A stretch of 64,000 bases of DNA from a bacterium (GCA_017744355.1 JAGIBK010000003.1:242547-306546); one strand, 5' to 3'. Counted from the stretch's first letter, positions 32,445 to 41,504 are shown. Numbers and translations are program-made. Notes: generated from the letters alone by a model not told the origin.

Positions 32445-34526
32445 ATGAGCGCCACCGCGAGAATCCGCAACGTCGCCGTCATTGGAGCCCACGGGGTCGG
32501 CAAGACCACCCTGGTCGAGAGCATGCTCTTCGACATGGGCATGATCCCGCAGCGCGGGCGGGTCGAGACGGGCAACGCCGCCACCGACTTCGACAGCGAG
32601 GAGATCCTGCGTCAGATGTCGGTGCAGACGGGCATCGCTTCGGGCGAGTGGCGCGATTGCGCCCTCAACTTCCTCGACGTGCCGGGGAGTCACGACTTCT
32701 CGACCGACGCCAAGCTCGCCATGGCAGCCGCCGATGCGGCGCTGCTCGTCATCAACGCCGCCAAGGGGGTGGACGCCAACACCCGCAAAGCCTTCGAAGC
32801 GGCCCGCGAGCTGGAGCTGCCGGTCCTGGTCTTCATCAACGGGGTCGATCAGGACACCGCCAAGCCCTACCCCGCGATCCTCCAGGAGATCCACGAGCGC
32901 CTCTCGCCCCACGCCGTGCCGCTCGAATTACCGGTCGGCGAAGGGCGGACCTTCAAGGGCGACGTGGACCTGATCGGCCTCAAGACCTGGTACTTCGCCC
33001 CCGAGACCGGCGAGGTCACCGAGGTCCCGAACACGCCCCCGGAGCTCACCGAGCTGGTCCAGCGCTACCACACCACCCTGGTCGAAGGGGTCGCCGAGCT
33101 TCACGACGAAGTGCTCGAACGCTACCTGGGCGGCCAGGAGCCCGAGCAGGCCGAGCTCTCCCGGCTCTTGCGCGCGGACCTGCTCGATAACAAGCTGCTT
33201 CCGGTCCTGTGCGGCTCGGCCCTCGGCAACGCCGGGGTTCGGCCCCTGCTCGATGCGATCGTCAACCTCGTGCCATCGCCCGCCGATCGTCGCTATCCTT
33301 CGCTGCTGGATCTGGACACCCAGGCGCAGGTCCCCCTGAAGCCCGAAACGGAGGGGCCGCTCGTCGCCGTCGTCCTCAAGACCTTCTCGGATCCTTACCT
33401 GGGCAAGATCAGCGTCTTCAAGGTGCTATCGGGCAGCCTCGCCTCCGACGCCCACCTCACGAACGCCCAGCGGCAGACCCCCGAGCGCATGGGGCGCCTC
33501 TTCAAGCTGGTGGGCAAGAAGCAGCTCCCCGTGGAGCGCTTGGTGGCGGGCGACATCGGGGGCACCACCAAGCTCAAGGAGACCCAGACCGGCGACACCC
33601 TGGTCACCGAGGGGCATCCCCCGCGGCGCCTCGCCTACCCCATGCCCACCCCTGCCGCCGCCATCTGGTCGGTGGCCATCTCGCCCGCCGCCAAGAACGA
33701 CGAGGCGAAGCTTGCGATCGCCCTCTCCAAGCTCAAGGAGGAAGACCCCGCCCTCACCGTCTCGGTGGAGGGACGCACCCACCGCACCGTCCTGAGCGGC
33801 CAGGGGCCGACGCACCTTGAGGTGGTCCTGGCCAAGCTCGCCAACCGCTTCAACCTGGAGGTCAAGCAATCCGAGCCCGAGGTGCCCTACCGCGAGACGA
33901 TCGCAGGCCGCGCCCAGGGCCAGGGCAAGCACAAGAAGCAAACGGGCGGTCGTGGTCAGTACGGGGACGTGTGGCTCAAGATCGAGCCCCTGCCGCGCGG
34001 TACGGGCTTCAAATTCGTGGATGCGGTGGTCGGCGGCGCGGTCCCGCGCAACTTCATCCCCGCGGTCGAGAAGGGCGTGCGCGAGACCCTGGAGCAAGGC
34101 CTCTTGGCGGGCTACCCCATCGTCGACGTCAAGGTGACGCTGTACGACGGCTCCTCCCACTCGGTAGACAGCTCCGAGATGGCCTTCAAGACGGCCGCGA
34201 ACCTGGCCATGCGCAAGGTCTTCGCCGAGGCCCAGCCGCTCTTGCTCGAGCCCGTCCTGGACGTTTCGATCTCGGCCCCCGAGGAGGCCCTTGGCGACGT
34301 GATGGGCGACCTCAACGGCCGGCGGGCGCACATCGAAGGGATGGACGGCAGCTCCATCCACGCCAAGGTGCCGCTCGCCGAGCTCGCGGGGCTGGTGACG
34401 GCGGTGCAGAGCATCACCCGCGGCCAAGGGGCGCTCGAATCGAGCTTCTCCCACTACCAAGAGGTTCCGGGCCACCTGCAGGCCAAGCTGCTCACCGGCC
34501 TCAAGGCGGAGACGGCCCCCCACTGA
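32445..34526 (+). CDS. Elongation factor G-like GTPase with altered G motifs
   Basis: A 693-residue protein with the full EF-G layout: GTPase domain (about 1-270), beta-barrel domain II (about 290-370), and domains III-V, including GRGQYGDVWLKIEP and a C-terminal EF-G_C (LLEPVLDVSISAPEEALGDVMGDLNGRR). The P-loop GAHGVGKTT is normal. G3 is DVPGSHD instead of DTPGH, and G4 is NGVDQD instead of NKxD, losing the lysine that stacks on guanine. It therefore belongs to the EF-G-like group rather than being the main fusA, and may act on special ribosome states or have lower nucleotide specificity. GGGAGGG precedes the ATG at 32445. Monocistronic. Confidence 0.85.
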   Translation: MSATARIRNVAVIGAHGVGKTTLVESMLFDMGMIPQRGRVETGNAATDFDSEEILRQMSVQTGIASGEWRDCALNFLDVPGSHDFSTDAKLAMAAADAALLVINAAKGVDANTRKAFEAARELELPVLVFINGVDQDTAKPYPAILQEIHERLSPHAVPLELPVGEGRTFKGDVDLIGLKTWYFAPETGEVTEVPNTPPELTELVQRYHTTLVEGVAELHDEVLERYLGGQEPEQAELSRLLRADLLDNKLLPVLCGSALGNAGVRPLLDAIVNLVPSPADRRYPSLLDLDTQAQVPLKPETEGPLVAVVLKTFSDPYLGKISVFKVLSGSLASDAHLTNAQRQTPERMGRLFKLVGKKQLPVERLVAGDIGGTTKLKETQTGDTLVTEGHPPRRLAYPMPTPAAAIWSVAISPAAKNDEAKLAIALSKLKEEDPALTVSVEGRTHRTVLSGQGPTHLEVVLAKLANRFNLEVKQSEPEVPYRETIAGRAQGQGKHKKQTGGRGQYGDVWLKIEPLPRGTGFKFVDAVVGGAVPRNFIPAVEKGVRETLEQGLLAGYPIVDVKVTLYDGSSHSVDSSEMAFKTAANLAMRKVFAEAQPLLLEPVLDVSISAPEEALGDVMGDLNGRRAHIEGMDGSSIHAKVPLAELAGLVTAVQSITRGQGALESSFSHYQEVPGHLQAKLLTGLKAETAPH

Positions 34527-34613
34527 AACCCCCACCCCCCGCACGAAACGTCACAAAGCCGGCGTCCCGAATCATAAACTTATATGAATCAAAACCCTTG
34601 CCCTAGAACGGCG

Positions 34614-34646
34614 AAAAGCCCCGGAGGCAATGCCTCCGGGGCTTTC
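34614..34646. terminator. Bidirectional terminator between EF-G-like gene and HU
   Basis: AAAGCCCCGGAGGCA pairs perfectly with TGCCTCCGGGGCTTT (15 bp, minimal loop), with A-tract and T-rich flanks on both sides. It serves both convergent genes. Confidence 0.85.
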
Positions 34647-34655
34647 CTTGAAGCC

Positions 34656-34967
34656 TTAGCGGCCGCGGCCAGCGCCGGCGAGCTGCTTCTTGCGGCCCTC
34701 GATCCGCTCCTTGAGGTTCTTACCGGCGGTCCACACCGGGCTCTTCTTGGCGGGGATCTTGAGGACGGCGCCGGTGCGGGGGTTGCGACCCTCGCGGGCA
34801 GCGCGCTGGCGGACCTGGAAGGTGCCGAAACCGACCAGGGTCACCTTGTGGCCGCGCGACAGGGCCTGGGAGATGGCTTCGATGGTGGCGTTGAGGCACT
34901 CACCGGCTTCCTTCTGGGAAACCTTCGCCTTGGTGCTGATCGCCTTGATGAGCTCTTCCTTGTTCAT
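34656..34967 (-). CDS. hup: HU-family DNA-binding protein
   Basis: A 103-residue HU: MNKEELIKAISTKAKVSQKEAG helices, VTLVGFGTFQVRQRAAREGRNPRTG DNA-binding arm (shown here as GFGTFQVRQRAAREGRNPRT), IPAKKSPVWTAGKNLKE. It dimerises and bends DNA in the nucleoid. A 12-residue basic tail (RKKQLAGAGRGR) extends beyond the common HU length of 90. AGGAGG lies 10 bp before the ATG. It has its own promoter and is monocistronic. Confidence 0.95.
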   Translation of the reverse strand: MNKEELIKAISTKAKVSQKEAGECLNATIEAISQALSRGHKVTLVGFGTFQVRQRAAREGRNPRTGAVLKIPAKKSPVWTAGKNLKERIEGRKKQLAGAGRGR

Positions 34968-35057
34968 AGCGGGTCTTTCCTCCTGATGTGAGATGAAGAG
35001 TGTGGGATGGGGCGCCTTTCCTGAACGGCGTAACAAAGTTTAATGAACTTGAGTGTG

Positions 35058-35086
35058 ATTATAGGAACCCACTTCGGAAAAAGCAA
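35058..35086 (-). promoter_or_regulatory. Strong sigma-70 promoter for HU
   Basis: On the minus strand TTGCTT (35081-35086), exactly 17 bp, TATAAT (35058-35063). The surrounding region is AT rich. Confidence 0.75.
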
Positions 35087-35193
35087 GAGGTCGAGGGTTT
35101 TTTCGGAAAAAAAATTTTGCAAGCGGGCCTCAGCGCTGCGAGTTCCCGACCCCGGACACGGCCAAGGGCGCCCTTTCGGGGGGGAGGAGGCGG

Positions 35194-35202
35194 TGCTATA
35201 CT
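35194..35202 (+). promoter_or_regulatory. Extended -10 promoter upstream of the YebC fragment and GerMN gene
   Basis: TG-C-TATACT. It would give a leader of about 65 nt ending at GGAGGG (35261-35266). No convincing -35 is present. Confidence 0.5.
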
Positions 35203-35274
35203 AAAGAAAAACGATCGCCTGGATCCCGCCCCTTTCACCCCGAGATCCCGGGCCTGTCACGGAGGGTTAGCGCC

Positions 35275-35403
35275 ATCGCCGCTCATTCTAAGAAGCTGCT
35301 CAAGCTCATGGACAAGCTCGACGACCTCGACGCCATGCAGCGCGTCTCGTCCAACTTCGAGCTGCCCGACGCGCTGATGGCCGACCTCTCGGCCTTGGCC
35401 TAG
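35275..35403 (+). pseudogene. YebC/PmpR C-terminal fragment, about 42 codons
   Basis: An open frame ending at TAG 35401-35403 encodes AHSKKLLKLMDKLDDLD and MQRVSSNFELPD, which matches the extreme C-terminus of YebC/PmpR proteins (pattern L-L-x-L-x-D-x-L-E-D-x-D-D-V-Q-x-V-x-x-N-F). The rest of YebC (about 200 residues) is missing. An extended -10 and a GGAGGG at 35261 precede it, 8 bp before an ATC (35275), where a normal start codon would be expected. The only ATG (35308) has no ribosome site. It is either a remnant of a lost yebC or a micro-protein with a non-standard start. The GerMN gene starts 5 bp later. Confidence 0.5.
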
Positions 35404-35407
35404 CCGC

Positions 35408-36400
35408 ATGGCTCGCTCGCAGCGCGTCGCCCTCACGGCCCTCGCCCTCACCCTCGCGCTGGGGGCAGGGCTCGTCGCCTTCTGGCGGCAAGGCAGCCCC
35501 GCAGAGCGCGCGCCGGCGCGCGAGGTCACCCTCTACTACCTGGACCCCCAGGCCATGTTCCTGGTGCCCGTCAGCCGCAAGCTGCCCCTGCCCCAGGCGC
35601 CCGATCGAGCCCTCCAGGCCGCCCTCGACCGGCTGGTCTCGGACGTGCCGCCGGGCCTCGCCCCCGCCCTGCCGCCATCGACCCAGGCGAGCGTCAGCGG
35701 GCTCAAGGACGGCAAAGCCGGCGTGACCCTGCGCCTGAAGGGCCCGGCCCCCGGCAGCGGCGGCGAGCAACTGATGGCCGCCGCCGTGGTCCGTACCGCG
35801 GGCGCCCTCGACGGGATCCAGGAGGTCGCCCTCGCGCTCGAAGGCCCGGACGGCAAACCGCTCGCCAGCGAGCACCTGGACCTTTCCCAGCCCTTCTCGC
35901 CCACCGACCCCGGCATGGAGAACCTCTACCTGGAGGGCGGCAGCGGCCTCGCCGTGACCGTGTACTACCGCCTGCCCAACGCCCCTTACCTCGTTCCCAT
36001 CCGGGTTCCTTTGCCCGCGGCCTACCAGCACGAGCCCCTCAAGGGCAGCTTCGCCCTTTTGCTCGATGGCCCGCCGCCGGCCCTCTCCGCCTTCCTCGCC
36101 CCCAGCCTGCCCTCGCCCCGCGCCTGGCGCTGGAACGGTCTCGAAGACGGCAACGCCCGCATCCTCTGGAAAGGCAGCGAGCCGCCGCAGCCGCTCGCCG
36201 TGCGCGCCCTTGCCCTCACCCTGACCGAGCGGGGCGGCATCCAGGCGGTGCGCATCGACGGGGAAGCCGGGCCCCTCTCGACCAAGGTGGGCCCCTTCGA
36301 CCTGGGCCGCCCCATCCCGCGCCCTGAGGCGATCAACCCGCTCGACGACAAGGTGTCGGCGTTCCGCGCTCCGGGTATGAGCGTTGGGATCGCAGGCTAA
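35408..36400 (+). CDS. GerMN-domain membrane-anchored protein (two GerMN repeats)
   Basis: A 330-residue protein with an N-terminal anchor (VALTALALTLALGAGLVAF, residues 7-25) and two GerMN-like domains (about 38-155 and 168-310). Each starts VTLYYLDPQAMFLVPV or VTVYYRLPNAPYLVPI. GerMN domains occur in spore-germination GerM and, in cyanobacteria, in cell-wall proteins beside amidases. The gene is followed 18 bp later by an AMIN-type amidase, so a role in septal or wall remodelling in the periplasm is likely. No catalytic site seen. Confidence 0.8.
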   Translation: MARSQRVALTALALTLALGAGLVAFWRQGSPAERAPAREVTLYYLDPQAMFLVPVSRKLPLPQAPDRALQAALDRLVSDVPPGLAPALPPSTQASVSGLKDGKAGVTLRLKGPAPGSGGEQLMAAAVVRTAGALDGIQEVALALEGPDGKPLASEHLDLSQPFSPTDPGMENLYLEGGSGLAVTVYYRLPNAPYLVPIRVPLPAAYQHEPLKGSFALLLDGPPPALSAFLAPSLPSPRAWRWNGLEDGNARILWKGSEPPQPLAVRALALTLTERGGIQAVRIDGEAGPLSTKVGPFDLGRPIPRPEAINPLDDKVSAFRAPGMSVGIAG

Positions 36401-36418
36401 GCCGTAGGGAGGGTCGCG

Positions 36419-37861
36419 TTGCGCCGCATCGTCAGCATCTTCGCGCTCATGAGCGTCCTGGCCTCCGGCCTGTCGCTCGATCTTCGAGCCGAGGCAGCCG
36501 AGCAGGCCAAGATCCGCCTCTTCGGCTACGACCGCAGCAGCGGCGAAGTCGTGCTCTACGCCGACGCCCCCCTCGCCCCCACGGCTTTCCATCTGGACCG
36601 GCCCTATCGCTGGGTGGTGGACCTGCCCAACACCCACTACTCGGGCCTCACCCAGAACCTGGGGGTGATCGCAGGCACCCCCATCCGCAACGTGCGCCTC
36701 TCTCAGTTCAAGAGCGGCACCGTCCGGCTGGTGTTCGACCTGTCGCGCAAGGCCGAGTTCCCGCAAGAGACGACCCAGCCGCGCCCCGGCAACTATCGCC
36801 TGGCCTTCAAGGTGGCCGCTGGCCAGCCGCAGGCGCAAGCGCCGGCCCCGACCCCGGAGCCCGACTCGCCCGAGCCGAAGCCCACCGCGACCCCGCGCCC
36901 CGCCACCCCGCGGCCGGTGGCGCGCCGCAACCCCGAGCCACGGCCCACCGAGCCGCCCGCACGGGCCGCGGGCCTCGCCCTGCACCGGGTAGGCGACGGC
37001 TGGGAGCTGACCATTACCACCCAGCACGCCATCACCTACGCGGTCTCGCCCCGGACCCGCGCCGACCGCGTGGTCTTCGACCTGCAGGGCGGGGGCGGCG
37101 AATTGCCCAAGGATAGCCTGTACGTGGACAACGGGCTGATCGCCCGCGTCCGGGTGACGCCCCTCGGCGGGCGGAACCACCAGGTGACGGTGGAGTTCGA
37201 CCAGCCCATCAAGCATGCCCTGGACCTGAGCGAGGACCGGCACGTCCTCACCCTGAGCCTGGGCAACGCCGTGAACGACAAGGGAGCGCCGACCTCTGCC
37301 CGCAAGAGCGAGGACGAGAAGCGGGTCACCATCGACGCGGGGCACGGCGGGATGGACCCGGGCACCATCGGCGCCCACGGCACCCTCGAGAAGGACGTGA
37401 CCCTCCAGATGGCCTTGCGCCTGCGCAAGCTGATGCAGGACTCGGGGATGGAGGTCCAGATGACGCGCACCAAGGACATGCAGATCATGCTGCGGCCGCG
37501 CGTCGATATCGGCGACGCTTTCGACTCGGACGTGTTCATCTCGATCCACGCCAACCACGTGGGCGACCCGAGCGTGTCGGGCATCGAGACCTACTACTTC
37601 ACCCCCAAGTCGCTGCCGCTCGCGCGCGCGGTCCACAAGCGCCTGGTCGGCTCGTTGCAACGGCGCGATCGCGGCATCCGCCGCAACAACTTCGTGGTCG
37701 TCAAGTACAACAAGATGCCCGCCGTGCTGGTGGAGCTCGGGTACCTATCGAACCCCACCGAGGAGCGCCTGCTCACCAGCCCCAAGTACCAGCAGCAGGC
37801 GGCCGAGGCAATCCTCGCAGGCGTCCAGGACTACTTCCGGACGCGATCCCTCAAGCAATAA
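36419..37861 (+). CDS. N-acetylmuramoyl-L-alanine amidase with two AMIN domains
   Basis: A 480-residue AmiC-type amidase. Signal peptide about 1-25. AMIN domain 1 about 30-130 (YDRSSGEVVLYADAPLAP, WVVDLPNTHY). A Pro/Thr/Arg linker follows (about 140-185). AMIN domain 2 about 185-280. Amidase_3 about 300-480 with zinc ligands in IDAGHGGMDPG, a Glu region, ISIHANHVGD, and catalytic Glu in AVLVELGYLSN. It cuts the bond between muramic acid and stem peptide during cell separation. TTG start 5 bp after GGAGGG. AMIN domains localise the enzyme on peptidoglycan; the double AMIN arrangement is common in cyanobacteria. Confidence 0.92.
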   Translation: MRRIVSIFALMSVLASGLSLDLRAEAAEQAKIRLFGYDRSSGEVVLYADAPLAPTAFHLDRPYRWVVDLPNTHYSGLTQNLGVIAGTPIRNVRLSQFKSGTVRLVFDLSRKAEFPQETTQPRPGNYRLAFKVAAGQPQAQAPAPTPEPDSPEPKPTATPRPATPRPVARRNPEPRPTEPPARAAGLALHRVGDGWELTITTQHAITYAVSPRTRADRVVFDLQGGGGELPKDSLYVDNGLIARVRVTPLGGRNHQVTVEFDQPIKHALDLSEDRHVLTLSLGNAVNDKGAPTSARKSEDEKRVTIDAGHGGMDPGTIGAHGTLEKDVTLQMALRLRKLMQDSGMEVQMTRTKDMQIMLRPRVDIGDAFDSDVFISIHANHVGDPSVSGIETYYFTPKSLPLARAVHKRLVGSLQRRDRGIRRNNFVVVKYNKMPAVLVELGYLSNPTEERLLTSPKYQQQAAEAILAGVQDYFRTRSLKQ

Positions 37862-37871
37862 GGCACGAATA

Positions 37872-37907
37872 AGCGCCCTCGCCCTCAAGGGCGGGGGCGC
37901 TCGTTTT
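37872..37907. terminator. Terminator after the amidase gene
   Basis: AGCGCCCTCGCCCT pairs with AGGGCGGGGGCGCT (one T-G) and is followed by CGTTTTA. It overlaps the stop codon of the convergent pseudouridine synthase gene. Confidence 0.75.
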
Positions 37908-38826
37908 AGCGAGAGCGCAGGTAGCGCAGCAGAGCCTCGAAGCGCTCGGGCACCGGCGCCTCGAAGGTCATGCGCTCGCCCGTGCGGGGATGGTCGAACG
38001 AGAGCCTGAAGGCGTGCAGGGCCTGGCCGTTCAGCCTGACCGGGAACGGCACCTTGGACGGCCCGTAGACCGGGTCGCCCACGATGGGGTGGCCCAGGTG
38101 GGCCATGTGAACCCGGATCTGGTGGGTGCGGCCGGTTTCGAGCCTTAGATCGAGCAGGGTCGCATCCCGAAAGGCCTCGGCGACGCGCCAGTGGGTCAGG
38201 GCCTCGCGTCCGCCCGGCACCACCGCCATCTTGATCCGCTCGGTGGGATGGCGCGCGATGGGCGCCTCGACGGTGCCGCCCTCGGTGGCCATCACCCCGT
38301 GGACGATGGCCCGGTACTCGCGCCGGGCGGTCTTGGCCGCAATCTGGGCCGAGAGGGACTGGTGCGCGAGGTCGGTCTTGGCCACCACCAAGAGGCCCGA
38401 GGTGTCTTTGTCCAGGCGGTGGACGATGCCCGGCCGGGCCACTCCCCCGATGCCCGAGAGGTCCTTGCAGTGGTGCAAGAGGGCGTTGACCAGGGTCCCC
38501 TCCCAGGCGCCAGGCGCCGGGTGGGTGACCATGCCCTGAGCCTTGTTGACCACCAGCAGGTCCGGGTCCTCGTAGACCACGTCCAAGGGGATGGCCTCGG
38601 GCTTCACGTCCAATTCGCGCGGGGGCGGCACGTCCACCGTCACCCGCTCGCCTCCCTTGAGGCGGGCGCTGGGCTTGGCGGGACGGCCTTCAAGCAAGAC
38701 CGATCCCGCCTGGATCAGCTCCTGAAGGCGGGATCGAGAGACATCGGGCACGTGGCCCGCGATGTAGTGATCGAGCCGCTGCCCTTTCGCCTCGGACGGC
38801 ACCAAGAGCAAGAGCGGCTCGTCCAC
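37906..38826 (-). CDS. RluD-family 23S rRNA pseudouridine synthase
   Basis: A 306-residue enzyme with an N-terminal S4 RNA-binding domain (LDHYIAGHVPDVSRSRLQELI) and a pseudouridine synthase domain. The catalytic aspartate is D139 in the HRLDKDTSGLLV motif; ETGRTHQIRVH and GDPVYG complete the site. By family it would isomerise uridines in helix 69 of 23S rRNA (RluD), though RluC-type specificity cannot be excluded. GTG start with AAGGAG upstream. It follows the RNase E/G gene by 2 bp. Confidence 0.9.
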   Translation of the reverse strand: MDEPLLLLVPSEAKGQRLDHYIAGHVPDVSRSRLQELIQAGSVLLEGRPAKPSARLKGGERVTVDVPPPRELDVKPEAIPLDVVYEDPDLLVVNKAQGMVTHPAPGAWEGTLVNALLHHCKDLSGIGGVARPGIVHRLDKDTSGLLVVAKTDLAHQSLSAQIAAKTARREYRAIVHGVMATEGGTVEAPIARHPTERIKMAVVPGGREALTHWRVAEAFRDATLLDLRLETGRTHQIRVHMAHLGHPIVGDPVYGPSKVPFPVRLNGQALHAFRLSFDHPRTGERMTFEAPVPERFEALLRYLRSR

Positions 38827-38828
38827 GG

Positions 38829-41258
38829 TTACTCCTTGGTCTTGCGGGTCCGGGTGGTCCGACGCCGGGCCGGCGCACGGCGCGCGGGCTTGGCTTCGGC
38901 CTCCTCGGCGCCTTCCTCGGCCTCGGGGGCCTCGGGCGCAGCTTCGGGCGCTTCAACCGGAGCCTCGGCCTCAGCCGGGGCTTCGACCGCAGCAGGCTCC
39001 TCGGTGACGACGGGCGCCTCCTCGGCAGGGGCCTCCTCGGCGGCAGCCGCCTTGGTGGCACGACCCTTCACGGGGCGACGACGCGCCGCCTTGCGGACCG
39101 GGGCGGCTTCCTCGACCACGGGGGCCTCGGGCGCGGCCTCGACCGCCGCCTCGGCCTCAGGGGCCTCCACGGGCGCTTCGACCGGAGCCTCGACCTCGAC
39201 CGGGGCCTCGACCACCGGAGCGGGCTCGACCGGGGCGACGACGGGCACGGGGGCCTCGGCGCCTTCCTCGACGGGCACCATCTGCATGACGCCGGGGGCG
39301 ACCTCGATCATCTGCATCTTGGGACGCGGACGGGACTTGGGTCGGAACACCCGGACCGGCGCCGTGACGACCTCGGCCACGGCAGGAGCGGGCATCTCGA
39401 CGGCCTCACCCCAGGGCGAGGGACCTGCGGCCACCGCAGGCGCCACCACGACGGGCGTCGGCTCGACGGGGGCCACGACGGGCGCCTCGGGACGCTCGAA
39501 GCGGGAGCGATCGCGGTCGCGACCACGGCCGCCACGCTCACCGCGCTCACCACGTTCACCGCGCTCGCCACGCTCCCGGCCGCGCTCGCGGCCACGGCCG
39601 CGCTCATGGCGCTCGGGACGAGGGGCGCGCTCGTACTCGGCTTCCTCGGCAGGAGCGAAGCTCTCGAGCTCAAGCGCCTCGAAGGCGAAGCCGGGAGCGC
39701 TCGGGGCCTGCTCGGCCACGGCGGGGGCGGCCTCGATCAGCTCCTCTTCCTCCTCCTCGCCCATGGCGAAGGGGGTGGTCACGCCCTCGGTGCCCTCTTC
39801 ACCGCGCTCGCGGCCACGGCCACGACCCCGGCCGCGACGGCGGCGACGGCGGCGCTGGTTCTCCTCTTCGGCCTCGGCCGCGAGGTCCATGCGGGGGCCG
39901 ACGCTCGGATAGGCGGGCGCCTCAATGACGATGGGCTCCTCGATGATCTCCTCGACCAGCTCGACGGCGGCCTCCTCGGCGTTGCGGGCAGGGCGCGTCT
40001 CGACGCGAGCCGCGGGCAGGGCCACGTTCTCGGCGGGAAGCACCTCGTTGCGCAGGCGACCGAGGCCCAGGCAGGTCGGGCAGGTCTTGGTGAGCTGCTC
40101 GAGCAGGCTCTGGCCCTGGCGGCGACGCGAGAGCTCCATCAGGCCGTGCTCGGAGAACTGGCTCGTGATCTGGGGACGGCTCTTGTCGGACTTGATCGCC
40201 TCGTTCATGGCCTGAATGACCTTCTGCTGGTCGTTCTGGTAGTCCATGGAGATGAAGTCGACGATGATGATGCCGCCGATGTCGCGCAGGCGAATCTGGC
40301 GCGCGATCTCGACCGCGGCCTCGAGGTTGGTCTTGAGGACCGTCTCGTTGAGGCTCTTGGAGTTGGTGAGCTTGCCCGAGTTGACGTCGATGACCGTCAG
40401 GGCCTCGGTGGCCTCGATGACGACGGAGCCGCCCGAGGGCAGGTGAACCTTGGGCTTGAGGGCCGACTCGATCTCGCTGGCGATGCGGTAGTGGGCCATC
40501 AGGGGCGCCCGGCCGCGGTGGACGGTCAGGTTGCGGACCATCTCGGGCATCCAGCTCGAAAGGATCGAGCGGGCGCGCTGGAAGGCGTCCTGGCTATCGA
40601 CGACGATGCGCTCGGTGTCGTGGGTGAGGCGATCGCGCAGCACGCGGGTCAACAGGTCGTTGTCGCGGTAGAGCAGCGCCGGGGGGTTCTTCATCTGGGC
40701 GCCGTGGAGGATCTCGGTCCACTTCTCGATCAATTCCTCGACGTCGCGCTTGAGCTCCTCTTCGGAGCAGCCGGCGGCCTCGGTGCGGACGATCAGGCCG
40801 TGGCCGGGGTCCTTGAGCTCGGTGGCGATGCGACGCAGGCGCTCACGCTCCTGGGCGTCGGTGATCATGCGGGACATGCAGACCCGGTTGTCGTGGGGCA
40901 CGAAGACCAGGTAGCGGCCGGGAATCGAGAGACGGCCCGTGAGGCGCGCGCCCTTGGTGCCCGTGGGGGCCTTGGCAATCTGCACCAGGAGCTTCTCGCC
41001 GGTGCGGATGGGCTGGGGCTTGGAGCGCTTGCGGGGGCTGATGGCGGTGGGAAGGTCCGCCATGTGGATGAAGCCGTTCTTGTCGTGGCCGATGTTGATG
41101 AAGGCGGCCTCGATGGCGGGCACGACCGACTCGACGCGGCCGAGGACGATGTCGCCGACGAGCTGCTCGCCTTGGCGAAGCACGAACTCAGCGGCCTTTC
41201 CGTCCTCGAAAACGACGGCCAGGTCATCCGCCTCGCTGATCACGATTTCTTTTTTCAC
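38829..41258 (-). CDS. Ribonuclease E/G with long Arg/Gly-rich C-terminal tail
   Basis: An 809-residue RNase E/G. The catalytic half (1-400) has the S1 domain (about 35-125), the metal aspartates D291 (VIDVNSGK) and D334 (IIVDFISMDY), and the zinc-link C-P-T-C (393-396). It makes 5'-end-sensitive cuts in mRNA and stable RNA precursors. The remaining 400 residues are disordered: Glu/Ala/Pro/Val-rich stretches broken by two basic islands, RRRRRRGRGRGRGRERG (about 463-480) and a run of RGER/GERG repeats (about 548-580). These look like RNA- or partner-binding microdomains. RNase G lacks such a tail, so RNase E-like is the better name. GTG start, AGGAAG upstream, about 240-nt leader. Confidence 0.92.
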   Translation of the reverse strand: MKKEIVISEADDLAVVFEDGKAAEFVLRQGEQLVGDIVLGRVESVVPAIEAAFINIGHDKNGFIHMADLPTAISPRKRSKPQPIRTGEKLLVQIAKAPTGTKGARLTGRLSIPGRYLVFVPHDNRVCMSRMITDAQERERLRRIATELKDPGHGLIVRTEAAGCSEEELKRDVEELIEKWTEILHGAQMKNPPALLYRDNDLLTRVLRDRLTHDTERIVVDSQDAFQRARSILSSWMPEMVRNLTVHRGRAPLMAHYRIASEIESALKPKVHLPSGGSVVIEATEALTVIDVNSGKLTNSKSLNETVLKTNLEAAVEIARQIRLRDIGGIIIVDFISMDYQNDQQKVIQAMNEAIKSDKSRPQITSQFSEHGLMELSRRRQGQSLLEQLTKTCPTCLGLGRLRNEVLPAENVALPAARVETRPARNAEEAAVELVEEIIEEPIVIEAPAYPSVGPRMDLAAEAEEENQRRRRRRRGRGRGRGRERGEEGTEGVTTPFAMGEEEEEELIEAAPAVAEQAPSAPGFAFEALELESFAPAEEAEYERAPRPERHERGRGRERGRERGERGERGERGERGGRGRDRDRSRFERPEAPVVAPVEPTPVVVAPAVAAGPSPWGEAVEMPAPAVAEVVTAPVRVFRPKSRPRPKMQMIEVAPGVMQMVPVEEGAEAPVPVVAPVEPAPVVEAPVEVEAPVEAPVEAPEAEAAVEAAPEAPVVEEAAPVRKAARRRPVKGRATKAAAAEEAPAEEAPVVTEEPAAVEAPAEAEAPVEAPEAAPEAPEAEEGAEEAEAKPARRAPARRRTTRTRKTKE

Positions 41259-41504
41259 GAAGACTTCCTATGAAGAGAGACAGGCGGAGCGGGGCTCCGA
41301 AGATAGGGGGCCGTTGGCACAGAGGCCCGGCGCCTGCCTGGTGGGAGGATGGTCCCCGCGCTCAACCGCATAGCCCCGGGCCGGTCGGCCCGAAACGTCA
41401 TCCCTTCCTTGTTGTCTCTTCCGTCTGAGGTGCTTCAGCGCTCGAATCGAGGGCGCGACCACGGAAAAGTGGGACGGGAGCACAGGAACAAAACGTTTGG
41501 GCTC

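Noticed and set aside
35308..35403. 31-residue gene from the internal ATG of the YebC fragment
   Set aside because: No ribosome site precedes this ATG, and YebC similarity extends upstream of it.
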